Positions 34,553-43,584 of a stretch of 64,000 nucleotides of DNA are shown in pieces (within the stretch, counting starts at the first letter, position 1; each line of letters starts with the position of its first letter). Position numbers and translations under genes: made by a program. The stretch spans positions 37,578 to 101,577 of the forward strand of contig JACZXB010000004.1 of the NCBI GenBank assembly GCA_022571845.1. The letters are read 5' to 3'. Below the pieces are notes generated by a model. That model was not told the DNA's origin, did not search any database, and worked only from the letters and a program-made list of their open reading frames with translations. Origin of the DNA: Candidatus Zixiibacteriota bacterium (GTDB lineage Bacteria > Zixibacteria > MSB-5A5 > GN15 > FEB-12).

Positions 34553-35200
34553 GTGATGAATAGTTTTTCTCAAGAATTGCGTATACTCGTAGGAATTGTA
34601 ATTAAATGTCAAGTAGGGGTCGCAATCTGTGTTACTTTACTTACGTGCTCGGGGGATGTATTAAAATCTGGGGGCGAAAAAGGAATTGATCACATTCCGT
34701 TAAAGTCTGGCTCTACTTGGTCCTATGCAAGGTTCGATAGCCTCGCTGTTGTGGAAGATACTGTTATTGTTAATGTTCTCAAACAGGTCATAAGCATTCA
34801 TGGGGACATTGGAATAGAGATTGAGATCATCGACACTCTGGTCAGCAAGCTGCTTGCGGTAACAGTAAATGATACACTTTTCTTTGTCAATGATTTGGAG
34901 CCACCCAATACTGTCTACGTGCGATTTGTTTTGCCATTGAAAGTTGGCAACTCCTGGTTAGGTAGTAATCTGCTGGACTCAATGTGGGTTGCCGGCAGAG
35001 AAACTGTTGAAGTTCCAGCCGGAGTTTTTCATAATGCTTTTCGAGTGGAACAACAGTTCTGGTTTTTCAATCAATCCAACCAAACAACCTATTGGATAGC
35101 TCCGGGTGTTGGTATTGTTAAAAAAAATATTCACAACTTTGGGTTCAGTGAGAACAAAATTGAATCCTGGAATCTTTTGAGTTATAGCATTCCAGAATGA
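34553..35200 (+). CDS. Hypothetical exported protein, 215 aa
   Basis: The N-terminal hydrophobic segment ends in Cys (VGVAICVTLLTC), which suggests a lipoprotein. The rest is beta-rich. It begins HIPLKSGSTWSYARFDS, and has LPLKVGNSWLGS and TYWIAPGVGIVKKNIHNFGF. That pattern of W-Y then APGVGIVK is seen in many small secreted lipoproteins of this kind of bacterium. The function is unknown. The start is GTG 34553 or ATG 34556. It lies three bases after the previous gene, so they form one operon. AT-rich. Confidence 0.65.
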   Translation: MMNSFSQELRILVGIVIKCQVGVAICVTLLTCSGDVLKSGGEKGIDHIPLKSGSTWSYARFDSLAVVEDTVIVNVLKQVISIHGDIGIEIEIIDTLVSKLLAVTVNDTLFFVNDLEPPNTVYVRFVLPLKVGNSWLGSNLLDSMWVAGRETVEVPAGVFHNAFRVEQQFWFFNQSNQTTYWIAPGVGIVKKNIHNFGFSENKIESWNLLSYSIPE

Positions 35201-35202
35201 AA

Positions 35203-35240
35203 GGCCCCCCCGGTCGCCCACCGCTTGCGGTGGGATCCTC
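35203..35240. repeat. Intergenic hairpin repeat
   Basis: The GGTCGCCCACCGCTTGCGGTGGG-type unit (arms CCCACCGC and GCGGTGGG around TT) follows a run of seven C. It lies directly after the lipoprotein pair and before the duplicated DUF4159 5' end. Confidence 0.7.
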
Positions 35241-35262
35241 TCATACGACAACTAATCTCATG

Positions 35263-35391
35263 TTAGTGGGCGGCATCTTCAGTTATTTTGGCATCACTCG
35301 GAATCTGAATTCTTCTCTGAGCCAGAGCCGAGCCAGCCAGGACGGCGAAAATAACGAATACTAGCAAGATTTTTAGCATACGGATTACCAT
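35263..35391 (-). pseudogene. Truncated DUF4159 5' fragment
   Basis: It encodes 42 residues, MVIRMLKILLVFVIFAVLAG followed by SALAQRRIQIP and TEDAAH, then TAA. The first 39 residues closely match the signal peptide and mature start of the intact DUF4159 protein. The rest of the gene is missing. It is either one arm of a duplication made when the lipoprotein pair inserted, or the remnant of a second tandem DUF4159 gene. Confidence 0.8.
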
Positions 35392-35450
35392 ACTATAATA
35401 TACACCCAAAATCGCTTTTTGCCTGAAAATTGTTGTGGGGTAAACACGTA

Positions 35451-35472
35451 GGGGCTGAATATATTCAGCCCT
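35451..35472. repeat. Palindrome shared with the secF terminator
   Basis: GGGGCTGAATATATTCAGCC (plus two bases) is the same palindrome found at the end of secF (37395-37416), here without a T-run. The gap 35430-35552 also contains a CCTGAGCGTAGTCGAAGGGT repeat (about 35510-35530). Confidence 0.7.
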
Positions 35473-35552
35473 TATAAGATAGCGGCTGCGTTCCGCTGCA
35501 AGCGGCCTGTCCTGAGCGTAGTCGAAGGGTCGCCCACCCGGTCTCCAAGAAG

Positions 35553-36983
35553 TTACTTTAGTAGTAGCATTTTCTTGCTTTTTACAAAGCTGTCTGTTTC
35601 AATTCTATAAAAGTAGATTCCAGAAGCTACCTTAGATCCGTTGGAATGAGTCCCATCCCACGAAGTTGACCAGTTCCCGGCAGATAATTGTTCGTTTACA
35701 AGTGTAGTAATCCTTTCCCCCAATATATTATATATATCAAGTTTTACGAACGAAGGCTTCGGCAGAGAAAATTCAATTCTTGTTTCTGGATTAAATGGAT
35801 TAGGATAATTCTGTCTCAAATTGTATTCCTCGGGCAGGCTTGCAGTAGTTACCGGAGAAATATGAGTGGATACACAATTGGCATCAAATGCACCTACTAA
35901 CTCCCCACAAGGGCTATTTGCTGGTGCACATAGCGAGATACTTTTCAGGGAAAAATCTGCGGCAGTTGCATCACAATATTCGGGATTAGAAGTGAAGTTC
36001 CCGTTTATTCCTAATTGGCCTGAAATAGTACCTGTCCAATCCCCTCCTTCATTGCCATACAAATCTGAACAATCGAAAGTTGCTTTACCACAAGAATCGT
36101 TTCTTTTGATAACATAAACCGATTCACCATCAGGATTGAAGTTAAAACTGATTATTGAGTTTTGAAACCATGTGTTGCAACTGCTCAAAACAACAGCGCC
36201 TCCCTTTATACCGGCAGAGTTGTGTGTTATTGTACAGTTAATAAATGATGCATTAGCGTTGGCCAAACTAACCGCACCTCCAAAGTCAAGGGCAAAGTTA
36301 CCATAAAAGAGACAACCCAATAAGGAAACAGTGCTGTTTGCGGCAAAAATGCCTCCACCGGAGTGAGAGAAATTCGATTCAAACTTGCACCGGATAAATT
36401 TCGGCGCCGAACTATCTGCACAGGAAACAGCACCTCCGATGAATTCGGCACTGTTTCGATTGAATTCGCAGTCTTTAAATATGGCAGCAGCTCCATCTAC
36501 AAGCCAAACTGCACCTCCTTCGTAAGCATAGCTATTATTTATTTTGCACTCTTTGAAAGTAGGAGAAGAGGTGGAACAATAGATTGCCCCGCCTAACCAA
36601 TCTACAATCTCGCCTCGTACCCAGGCCACACAATTTGTGATTGTAAATCCTATGATCTTGGTGGAAGGAGTTTCTCCCATCTTAAAAGAAAAAGCACGTC
36701 GCGGGAAATCCCTTGAAGCGTCACAATCGATTGTAGTAACTGTCGGACCATCACTAGACATCAACACTATGGCTTTACCTTGAAAATTAATATCAAAGTT
36801 CCCGCTATCACTGTAAGTACCGGGCAGAACAAGCACTGTATCACCGTTCGCTGCAATATTAATTCCTGCTTGGATATTAGGTTGTTGCGTGGGAATTACG
36901 ATTGTATTTGCACTGACAACTGCGACTGAATAAAACAACATTAAGTGTATAATCTTACTCAAATTAAATTTGCAACAGCGCAT
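35553..36983 (-). CDS. Secreted beta-helix protein with C-terminal sorting domain
   Basis: A 476-aa surface protein. The signal peptide is at residues 1-25 (IIHLMLFYSVAVVSA). A right-handed parallel beta-helix of the Pmp/pectate-lyase type follows, starting PTQQPNIQAGINIAANGDTV with repeated GGA[IV] turns (LGGAIYCS, EGGAVWLV, IGGAVSCA, SGGGIFAA, FGGAVSLA, KGGAVVLS). The last 80 residues are the YPNPFNP sorting domain (NYPNPFNPETRIEFSLP ... GIYFYRIET ... KKMLLLK) associated with type IX-like secretion. Adhesion or surface display is likely. Single gene with repeats on both sides. Confidence 0.88.
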   Translation of the reverse strand: MRCCKFNLSKIIHLMLFYSVAVVSANTIVIPTQQPNIQAGINIAANGDTVLVLPGTYSDSGNFDINFQGKAIVLMSSDGPTVTTIDCDASRDFPRRAFSFKMGETPSTKIIGFTITNCVAWVRGEIVDWLGGAIYCSTSSPTFKECKINNSYAYEGGAVWLVDGAAAIFKDCEFNRNSAEFIGGAVSCADSSAPKFIRCKFESNFSHSGGGIFAANSTVSLLGCLFYGNFALDFGGAVSLANANASFINCTITHNSAGIKGGAVVLSSCNTWFQNSIISFNFNPDGESVYVIKRNDSCGKATFDCSDLYGNEGGDWTGTISGQLGINGNFTSNPEYCDATAADFSLKSISLCAPANSPCGELVGAFDANCVSTHISPVTTASLPEEYNLRQNYPNPFNPETRIEFSLPKPSFVKLDIYNILGERITTLVNEQLSAGNWSTSWDGTHSNGSKVASGIYFYRIETDSFVKSKKMLLLK

Positions 36984-37388
36984 TTAAACGGCCTACTTTC
37001 ATATTAACAGGGTCGCCCACAGCTTGCGGGCCGGGTGGCCCACCCCTCGGCTATGCTCGGGACGATGCCTTTTAGGTGAGTTCCCCTCATATTCACCACC
37101 AGTTTACTATAAAATACTTTCTCAACCCTCAATGTAAAGCGACTATAATTTTCACGGGGCAAGAGACTCTAAAAAAAGATGTTAAATATGACAAAACGAA
37201 CCCATTCGCGCGAAGCATCAAGGGTCCGTGGACCATTTGACGAAAGTAGTGGATTTGCTGTAATGTGGTGTGGTATGGCAATTTACAGAGGAAAAATGGA
37301 TTCCCGACTCCTCCCCGTGACTACACGGGACTAAAGCGGGAATGACAAGAGAGGCGGGAAAGACAAGGGTAACAACAGAGGCGGAAAT
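36984..37388. other. Repeat-filled gap downstream of secF
   Basis: It holds a GGGCCGGGTGGCCCACCCCTC unit with CTTTTAGGTGAGTTCCC (about 37024-37085, one base trimmed), the 21-bp sequence shared with 22383-22403 at 37184-37204, and a GGATTCCCGACTCC...GGGACTAAAGCGGGAATGAC unit (about 37297-37347). The frames here are translated repeats, and no gene is supported. Confidence 0.6.
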
Positions 37389-37416
37389 AAAAAAGGGGCT
37401 GAATATATTCAGCCCC
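37389..37416 (-). terminator. Terminator of the secD-secF operon
   Basis: Read on the minus strand, an 11-bp perfect palindrome arm (GGGGCTGAATA / TATTCAGCCCC) is followed by TTTTTTA. It lies 20 bp past the secF stop. Confidence 0.88.
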
Positions 37417-37435
37417 TGCAAAATTTTCGACTATT

Positions 37436-38368
37436 TCAATTCAATTTAAATCGTTTGGGTTTTCTGGCTTCCCATTCGACCACTATCGGGCTGGCCACAA
37501 ATATTGAACTGTAAGTTCCGATTAAAATTCCCAGTATCAATGCCAGCGCAAAGTTCTTGAGAACTTCGCCGCCCAATATATAAAGCGCACCGACTACCAA
37601 AAGAACCGTCAGCGAAGTGTTGATAGTTCTTGAGAGGACTTCGTTTATGGAAGTGTTGACTGTCGAGGCAAACTCTCCTTTGGCGCGGAATTTTTTCAGG
37701 TTCTCGCGGATGCGGTCAAAGACAACAACCGTATCAGTCAGTGAGTACCCTGCCAGAGTCAAAAGCGCGGTGACGATTAGCAAATCAAATTCGATACCAA
37801 AGATATAGACAATACCAACGACTGCCAGTACATCATGGAAGGTAGCGATAGTAGCCGCAATACCGGAACGGAAATCAAAGCGAATGCCGATGTACGTGAC
37901 AATGCCGATTATCGACCAGAACACTGCCCACTGGGCATCTTTGCGAAGCGATTCTCCAACCGCAGGACCGATGATATGCTCTGAGTCATGGGTAAAAGTG
38001 TTGTCGCCAAAGCTCTCTCTGATTATTTCGTCCATGCGGTTAAGCCGCAGCTGTCCTTCACTTTCAGTTTCCGGACGTTTTATTTTGAGAATGAAAGCGT
38101 ACGGCTCCTCAAAATCTTTTAGTTCCGTGATTTGTGCGTCGGCGAATTCCGAATGCAGCGCACTTCGCAGCTGGTCAATGGCGACCGGCTCATCAAAGTG
38201 TCCGGTAACCATGACACCTCCGGCAAAATCAATTCCCAGATTGGCCTGGCCGGTCCAGATCATAAACAATCCTAGCATCCCCAAAAGCACCAGCGCAATC
38301 GATATGGTAAAAGCGACTTTGCGAACGCCGATGAAATCTATATTTGTATCACCTATTATTCTAAACAT
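37436..38368 (-). CDS. secF: Protein translocase subunit SecF
   Basis: A 310-aa inner-membrane protein of the SecDF complex, which uses the proton gradient to help move proteins through SecYEG. The N-terminal TM is followed by GIDFAGGVMVTG, a small periplasmic domain, and then five TM segments. The conserved motifs are GIRFDFRSGIAATIATFHDV, LTLAGYSLTDTVVVFDRIREN and INTSLTVLL. GGAAG lies before the ATG at 38368. The gene begins 19 bp after secD, and a terminator follows. Confidence 0.96.
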   Translation of the reverse strand: MFRIIGDTNIDFIGVRKVAFTISIALVLLGMLGLFMIWTGQANLGIDFAGGVMVTGHFDEPVAIDQLRSALHSEFADAQITELKDFEEPYAFILKIKRPETESEGQLRLNRMDEIIRESFGDNTFTHDSEHIIGPAVGESLRKDAQWAVFWSIIGIVTYIGIRFDFRSGIAATIATFHDVLAVVGIVYIFGIEFDLLIVTALLTLAGYSLTDTVVVFDRIRENLKKFRAKGEFASTVNTSINEVLSRTINTSLTVLLVVGALYILGGEVLKNFALALILGILIGTYSSIFVASPIVVEWEARKPKRFKLN

Positions 38369-38387
38369 TTTTTTTCTTCCTTACAAT

Positions 38388-40118
38388 CTATATGCTAAGT
38401 GTTTTATAAGATTTTCTGACTTCAAATATCTGCTTGGTGATTACATAGGCTGTGTATAAAGATATTGAAACACCAACAAACAGAGTAACGGCGAAGCCTT
38501 TGATAGGTCCGGAACCCAAAAGAAACAAAGCGCCGGCTGTTATCAGAGTGGTTACGTGCGAATCAAATATAGCAATGAAGGCACGGTTGTAGCCGGCATC
38601 GATCGAGGCCCTGACAGTTTTACCCGTCCGCAGCTCTTCTCGTATTCGCTCAAAAATCAGAATGTTGGCGTCGATCGAAATACCTATCGTTAAAATAATT
38701 CCGGCAATACCGGGCATTGTCAAAGTTGCCCCAAGACCGGCCATAAATGCCAGCAGGAAGAAAATATTAAACACCAGACCAATATTAGCAATTATGCCGG
38801 AGAGGCGGTAATAAACGCCTATATAAATAAATACCAGAGCCAGTCCAATTAGCGATGAGAAAAAACCTTTTTTAATGGAGTCAGCGCCAAGCGTTGCACC
38901 CACTACATTTTTTTCGATAATTTCAACCGGAGCCGGCAGCGCTCCTGCTTTTAAGACAATGCTTAAGTCCCGGGCATTTTCAAAAGTGGCCGAGCTGCCC
39001 ATTGTAATCTGGCCGCTGCCGCGGATTTTTGATTGGATCATCGGCGCCGATTCTACTTTGTCATCGAGTAGTATTGCCATCGGTTTGTCAATGTTAGCGC
39101 CGGTAAGTTGTGCGAATCTTGCCGAAGCATCTCCGGAAAGTCTGAACTGTACCATCGGGCCGCCAAAGTTATCTCTGGAAGGGGCGATGCCCTCTAAGAA
39201 TTTCCCCAGAAACTGAACCTTTCTTTTCAAAACATACAGATAATAAACTTCGCGCTGGTTGGTTATTTGTGATCTGGTTGACCAGGCAAACTGTACGTCA
39301 ATAGGAATTTGCTTTTTGGTTTCCGGCAAATTAAGCCAGCGGTCTATCAGCGCTCTTTGGTCTTTGTTGACTGCAAAACCGGGCCAGGAAATTCCAGTAC
39401 GGTTATTAAACAGAATTGGGTCAAGGCGGCTGGAAAGCGGCCTGTCGTTTTCACTCAAGCTTAATGTTTCATCAAAATCAAACAGTCCTGCGGTATCAAT
39501 CAGACTGTCGCCCATCAGCTCGGCCAGAATATCAGAAGCCTTTATCGTTGAAGTGTCTCTGTCTTCTGTTGTCAGAGCCAAAGTGTCAGCGCTGGTTGAT
39601 GTTTCTTCCGTCTCACCTGCCTTGGCTTTTTCATAAACCACAATTACCGAGTCGATACGGCTGATAATCAAGTTGGCGTTTTCGGCAGACTCTATCATTT
39701 TGAATTCCAGAAGAGCCGTCTGGCCTATCAGTTGTTCTGCGCGGCTGGCGTCGGTAAAACCGGGCAGGTCGATAATTATTCTGTCGTTGCCCTGTTTTTG
39801 AATCTGAGGTTCGGTAACACCAAGACCATCAATACGGTTGCGCATAATCTGAATGGCCCGTTCAACGGCGTCTTCTTTTTCGGCTTCATTGAGTTCTTCG
39901 AGTTTAACTCTTAAAACAACGTGGATGCCTCCCTGGAGATCAAGTCCGAGACGAATAGCTTTTTGCTCAAGAGTTGTCAGCGAGCCGGGGTCTTTTTCGA
40001 GCATGGCGGCCTTGTCTTCGGGAGACAGAGTCCACAGCTTGAACGTATTCCAAAAGGCCATGACTGCCAGCACCAATAATATGAGAGTAACTACCACTCT
40101 CCAGTTACTTAACTGCAT
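38388..40118 (-). CDS. secD: Protein translocase subunit SecD
   Basis: A 576-aa inner-membrane partner of SecF. The N-terminal TM is followed by LGLDLQGGIHVVLRV (D1 motif), the P1 periplasmic domain (MRNRIDGLGVTEPQIQKQGN), and the C-terminal TM bundle with GIAGIILTIGISIDANILIF and ERIREEL. An extra acidic, Thr/Ser-rich stretch at about 165-240 (KAGETEETSTSADTLALTTE) makes the periplasmic head longer than usual. AAGGAA lies before the ATG. yajC is not adjacent. Confidence 0.96.
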   Translation of the reverse strand: MQLSNWRVVVTLILLVLAVMAFWNTFKLWTLSPEDKAAMLEKDPGSLTTLEQKAIRLGLDLQGGIHVVLRVKLEELNEAEKEDAVERAIQIMRNRIDGLGVTEPQIQKQGNDRIIIDLPGFTDASRAEQLIGQTALLEFKMIESAENANLIISRIDSVIVVYEKAKAGETEETSTSADTLALTTEDRDTSTIKASDILAELMGDSLIDTAGLFDFDETLSLSENDRPLSSRLDPILFNNRTGISWPGFAVNKDQRALIDRWLNLPETKKQIPIDVQFAWSTRSQITNQREVYYLYVLKRKVQFLGKFLEGIAPSRDNFGGPMVQFRLSGDASARFAQLTGANIDKPMAILLDDKVESAPMIQSKIRGSGQITMGSSATFENARDLSIVLKAGALPAPVEIIEKNVVGATLGADSIKKGFFSSLIGLALVFIYIGVYYRLSGIIANIGLVFNIFFLLAFMAGLGATLTMPGIAGIILTIGISIDANILIFERIREELRTGKTVRASIDAGYNRAFIAIFDSHVTTLITAGALFLLGSGPIKGFAVTLFVGVSISLYTAYVITKQIFEVRKSYKTLSI

Positions 40119-40206
40119 TTGAATTCCTTTCTATAATTTAAGAACGCTAAGTTTTTTGGGAAAATTTTTAGCCCAGTCGGGCTTCGAAAGAAACAGATAA
40201 ATCAGA

Positions 40207-40644
40207 TTAGCTGGTGCCGGAAGGTTTCTCCCCTAAGAGAGTAAACTGGCGCCCTAAACCTGAATCTACCATCGACAGCGTATTCTTGTCTCGGCAGCGA
40301 TGTCTTTTGTCTTTATGAGCGGAGATACTGGAAAAATCTGAAGTTCTCCTGCTGTTTCGATAGGATTGATTGCTGGTAGATGTAGTCAGGCTTGCTGCCA
40401 ATATTGAGGCGGTTGTTTCTGTCTTTGAGACCGGATTAGTGGCCATGCCTCTGGAGCCTTCATCGCCTCTGTTTGCATCTGTCAAACTTTTCAGTTCAAG
40501 CTGCTCATAGGCCTCTGCTGAGCACACAGGTTCAGAGCTATTTTCAGAGGTAAAGCAGATGAGCAAAAAGGCGCTCAAAATTAAAACTGGCAGAAGAGCT
40601 TTGTAGTCAATTCTGAATATAATTTTAATGGCAGAATTCCTCAT
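40207..40644 (-). CDS. Hypothetical exported protein, 145 aa
   Basis: An N-terminal hydrophobic segment (LLPVLILSAFLLICF, about 17-31) suggests an exported or anchored protein. The remainder is polar, Ser/Thr/Arg-rich and of low complexity (SLTTSTSNQSYRNSRRTSDF), ending GRQFTLLGEKPSGTS. No family is recognised. It lies 88 bp upstream of secD in the same direction. It may be a weakly conserved first gene of that operon or a chance frame. Confidence 0.4.
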   Translation of the reverse strand: MRNSAIKIIFRIDYKALLPVLILSAFLLICFTSENSSEPVCSAEAYEQLELKSLTDANRGDEGSRGMATNPVSKTETTASILAASLTTSTSNQSYRNSRRTSDFSSISAHKDKRHRCRDKNTLSMVDSGLGRQFTLLGEKPSGTS

Positions 40645-40746
40645 ACTTGGGCAAATATAGCTACTCGCTTTTATTCGTCAATTGGTTTTTGACTTATAAG
40701 GGAATAGTTCGGTAATAATGTTCAATTTCTGCAACATTTATCCGGG

Positions 40747-41943
40747 CTATTTAGAAAAAAGGCCTGTTTTGATGGTTGGCAGGATTGATGCCCGGGTCTT
40801 AAAAATATAGATCGCTCCAAAAACCATATAAATGACAGCTACTTCTATCCTTATTTGCTGCACAATTAATTGAGATAGAAACAGCAAAAGCAGCAGCATT
40901 CCGCTGGTGCGGTTGAATTTTAGACAGATGAGCAGAGCTACTCCAAAGAGCGACTGAGCAGCTGTCAGGAAAAGTTCGGCGTTTTGAAAATTATCCAGCG
41001 GAAAAGGCTTAATTTCCTGAGCGGAAATTGCATAAACCAGCGGAATAGTGCCTACCAGCAACGTCCACTGATTTACTTTGGAGGACATTATTGCTTTCAT
41101 AGCGGCTCCTGCCTGACCTCGTAAAGACCAGGTGGCAATAATTATGAACTCCGGCGCTTCCGAAGCCAGAGGCGCCAGCCATTGTACCAGCAGAAATTTG
41201 TCAATCCCTAACAGTTCACCTGTATCTAATAATGAAACAGCAAACGGCTCAGCTACGGCGAATATCGCCACGCCTGCAAATAAGAACATTATGGCTGTAC
41301 AGACCCTGCGGGGGAAGTCTTTCATATTAGCCACAATCTTGACCGGGCCCACCAGATCCGGCTCTTCAGATTCCATTTTCGCTACTCTTCTGACATAGAG
41401 CCCGTAAAGAGTTACCAGAATGACAGTATCAAAGAGATTAAGACTACCTTTGAGCGGAATTGTAAAAGAATATAGTGTTGCAGCTGCCAGATAGAAAATT
41501 TCGACTCGCTGGTGCTCTTTGAGAATTAATTCTTTTTTCTTGGTGGCCCAGATATAAAGAAAAAGAATCACCGGCCAGCCCAGGCCGACCAAAAGCCTGT
41601 TGGCCCCGGTCATATTGGCTATGGCATACTGAGCCTGTTCGGGGTCATGGGCGGCTTTCCAGGTAAAGACAAAGTCTACGGCATACTCCGGAAGTACAGC
41701 CAGCAGAGCCATTATGGCAATTGCCAGAGATTGCGAGATATCAATCTGGGCTGCTTCGGCAGCCCATGAAAGGATAAAAGCCGCACCAAAAATCGCAGCG
41801 CCAAAGAGAAGCGAGCCTAAAATAGGTGAAATATGAGTTCCTGAAAAACCCAGCCAGACTCCGGGAAGAGTTACCAGCGCTGTAACGATAAATGCCAGGT
41901 ACAGCCCCGGAGGTGTCTGGTAATTGCGATCAGAGTGGCTCAT
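40747..41943 (-). CDS. Calcium/cation antiporter (CaCA) family membrane protein
   Basis: A 398-aa protein with about 11 TM segments. Both alpha repeats of the CaCA family can be seen: LAIAIMALLAVLPEYAVDFV at about 74-93 and LVQWLAPLASEAPEFIIIAT at about 252-271. They carry the conserved Glu residues that bind the cation. Family role: Na+/Ca2+ or H+/Ca2+ exchange at the inner membrane. It lies 31 bp after an EIIA-CBS gene in the same direction, which may regulate it. Confidence 0.88.
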   Translation of the reverse strand: MSHSDRNYQTPPGLYLAFIVTALVTLPGVWLGFSGTHISPILGSLLFGAAIFGAAFILSWAAEAAQIDISQSLAIAIMALLAVLPEYAVDFVFTWKAAHDPEQAQYAIANMTGANRLLVGLGWPVILFLYIWATKKKELILKEHQRVEIFYLAAATLYSFTIPLKGSLNLFDTVILVTLYGLYVRRVAKMESEEPDLVGPVKIVANMKDFPRRVCTAIMFLFAGVAIFAVAEPFAVSLLDTGELLGIDKFLLVQWLAPLASEAPEFIIIATWSLRGQAGAAMKAIMSSKVNQWTLLVGTIPLVYAISAQEIKPFPLDNFQNAELFLTAAQSLFGVALLICLKFNRTSGMLLLLLFLSQLIVQQIRIEVAVIYMVFGAIYIFKTRASILPTIKTGLFSK

Positions 41944-41974
41944 CGAAATAAGTTATGGCCCGGCAGTTTCAATA

Positions 41975-42880
41975 TCAGCCGCGGATTATCATGTTTACGA
42001 TATCTTTGCGAAGCAGCACCCCGACCAGTTTGTCATCAGTTGCAACAAAGACACGCCTGATATCTTTAAATATCATCATGGCTGCCACTTCAACTATACG
42101 TGTCTCAGGCGTAGTGACCTCGTAGTCGTCACGATATAGCTGCGAAACTTTAATCTTGTCTTCCTGCTTCAGTAATTCTTCGAACGGCTCAACATCCAAA
42201 GAATAATTAAGATTTGAAATTAACGATTTGTAATCGGGCAAAGCAGCTTTTATCAAGTCTCTGTCATTTATAACGCCCACCAGCTTGCCGCCGTCTTCAA
42301 CAACCGCCAGAGCCGACAGCCGGTTACGAAACATTTCGTTGGCTACGTCCTTGAGTGTATCATCGGGAGTCACCGACGAGATATGATGACGCATGACATC
42401 GCGTACCAGAAGTTCCTTGTCGATGGTAACGTTCGCCTCTGATATCAGCTTAATTAACTCAGCCCTATTATTGATGTTTATGATAGTTTCCAAAATCCCG
42501 GGCATCCGTCCGAATTGTGCCAGACCTGATAATGTCTGAAGATATAGCTTGGCAATGGTTGAGGGGGTTAGCAGCAGGCAAACTACATGTACCGGGATAC
42601 TATCACAGGTGCGGCCTTCGAGCCCTCTTTTGGAAATACCGACAAGTATGTACATTTCATCGACAGCCTTTGTACGAGCATGCGGGAAAGCGAAACCGTG
42701 CCCATAGGAAGTATCTTCGATATCTTCTCTTTCCCTGACAGCTTTTAAGACTTTTTCATAATCCAGCTCGACACCTTCTTCTTTTATCAGGTTTAAAAGT
42801 TCTACAACCGCTTCATCTTTGCTTTTAGCTTTCAGGTCTATATTGACCCTGCGTTCCATTAAGAGATTTGCAAGTTTCAC
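41975..42880 (-). CDS. PTS EIIA (Ntr type) domain fused to two CBS domains
   Basis: Residues 1-150 form an EIIA domain. The phospho-acceptor is His67 in GFAFPHARTK. Residues about 157-300 are a CBS pair (VRDVMRHHISSVTPDDTLKD and IKVSQLYRDDYEVTTPETRI, each with a GVI/LNDRD or GVLLRKD end). CBS pairs usually bind adenine nucleotides. The fusion looks like a regulator that senses phosphorylation and nucleotide state, perhaps acting on the adjacent antiporter. The start is GTG at 42880. It lies six bases after the DUF502 gene. Confidence 0.9.
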   Translation of the reverse strand: MKLANLLMERRVNIDLKAKSKDEAVVELLNLIKEEGVELDYEKVLKAVREREDIEDTSYGHGFAFPHARTKAVDEMYILVGISKRGLEGRTCDSIPVHVVCLLLTPSTIAKLYLQTLSGLAQFGRMPGILETIININNRAELIKLISEANVTIDKELLVRDVMRHHISSVTPDDTLKDVANEMFRNRLSALAVVEDGGKLVGVINDRDLIKAALPDYKSLISNLNYSLDVEPFEELLKQEDKIKVSQLYRDDYEVTTPETRIVEVAAMMIFKDIRRVFVATDDKLVGVLLRKDIVNMIIRG

Positions 42881-42886
42881 CTGCTG

Positions 42887-43513
42887 CTACCTTTCCAACT
42901 CCGCAGCCGGTTTCCGCTTTTTTTGTCTTAGAACCGCCGGAGAGACTACTCCGCCTGAGACCAAATACTTTATGGCTTCTTCTATGGTCATATCCAGATA
43001 GATAACATCCTCAGCCGGTACTATTATAACCATTCCAGAAATAGGTGTGGGCGTAGAAGGAACAAAGATGGCCATGAAATCTCGCAGCTGGCCATCTTTT
43101 TCCAGCTTAAATTTTTGAGAAATAAAGCATATGACATAAGCGTCTTTGCGGGGATATTCGATCATTACTACTTCCTTAAACGAATTCATGCTCGGCAGCG
43201 CGATAGCTTCCAGCAGCTGTTTAGCAGCAGAATAGATTGTCCGGATAATCGGCAGCCGGGTCAGAAGTTTTTCAACCAAGCGGTGAATCTCGGCCCCGAT
43301 AAAATTGCGGGTCAGAAGACCTGCCAGAATAATCAAAAGCAAAGTGACCACAATCCCCAGACCGGGTATGCTGTAGCCTAATAGTTTTTGTAAAAGGGGT
43401 TGAAGCAGCCCATCAACCGTTTCAAAAATAAATTTGATAACAACAATGGTAAGAATTATTGGTACTACAACCAGGACACCTGATACGAAATATCGCTTTA
43501 TAATCGTAAGCAA
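42887..43513 (-). CDS. DUF502 family membrane protein
   Basis: A 208-aa protein. Two TM segments lie at residues 7-30 (YFVSGVLVVVPIILTIVVIK) and about 48-68 (IPGLGIVVTLLLIILAGLLT). A soluble part with the family motifs follows (LPIIRTIYSAAKQLLEAI, VVMIEYPRKDAYVICFI, VFVPSTPTPISGMVIIV). Its C-terminus is basic (RQKKRKPAAELER). The start is a TTG at 43513 (MLTIIKRY). The family is widespread but functionally uncharacterised. First of a three-gene run with EIIA-CBS and the antiporter. Confidence 0.88.
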   Translation of the reverse strand: MLTIIKRYFVSGVLVVVPIILTIVVIKFIFETVDGLLQPLLQKLLGYSIPGLGIVVTLLLIILAGLLTRNFIGAEIHRLVEKLLTRLPIIRTIYSAAKQLLEAIALPSMNSFKEVVMIEYPRKDAYVICFISQKFKLEKDGQLRDFMAIFVPSTPTPISGMVIIVPAEDVIYLDMTIEEAIKYLVSGGVVSPAVLRQKKRKPAAELER

Positions 43514-43584
43514 CTCTTTTTACCTCTCAGTCTTTTCGACTTGAAAATATCAGAGCTGTTAAGAAGAGTCAATAAATAAGAAAA

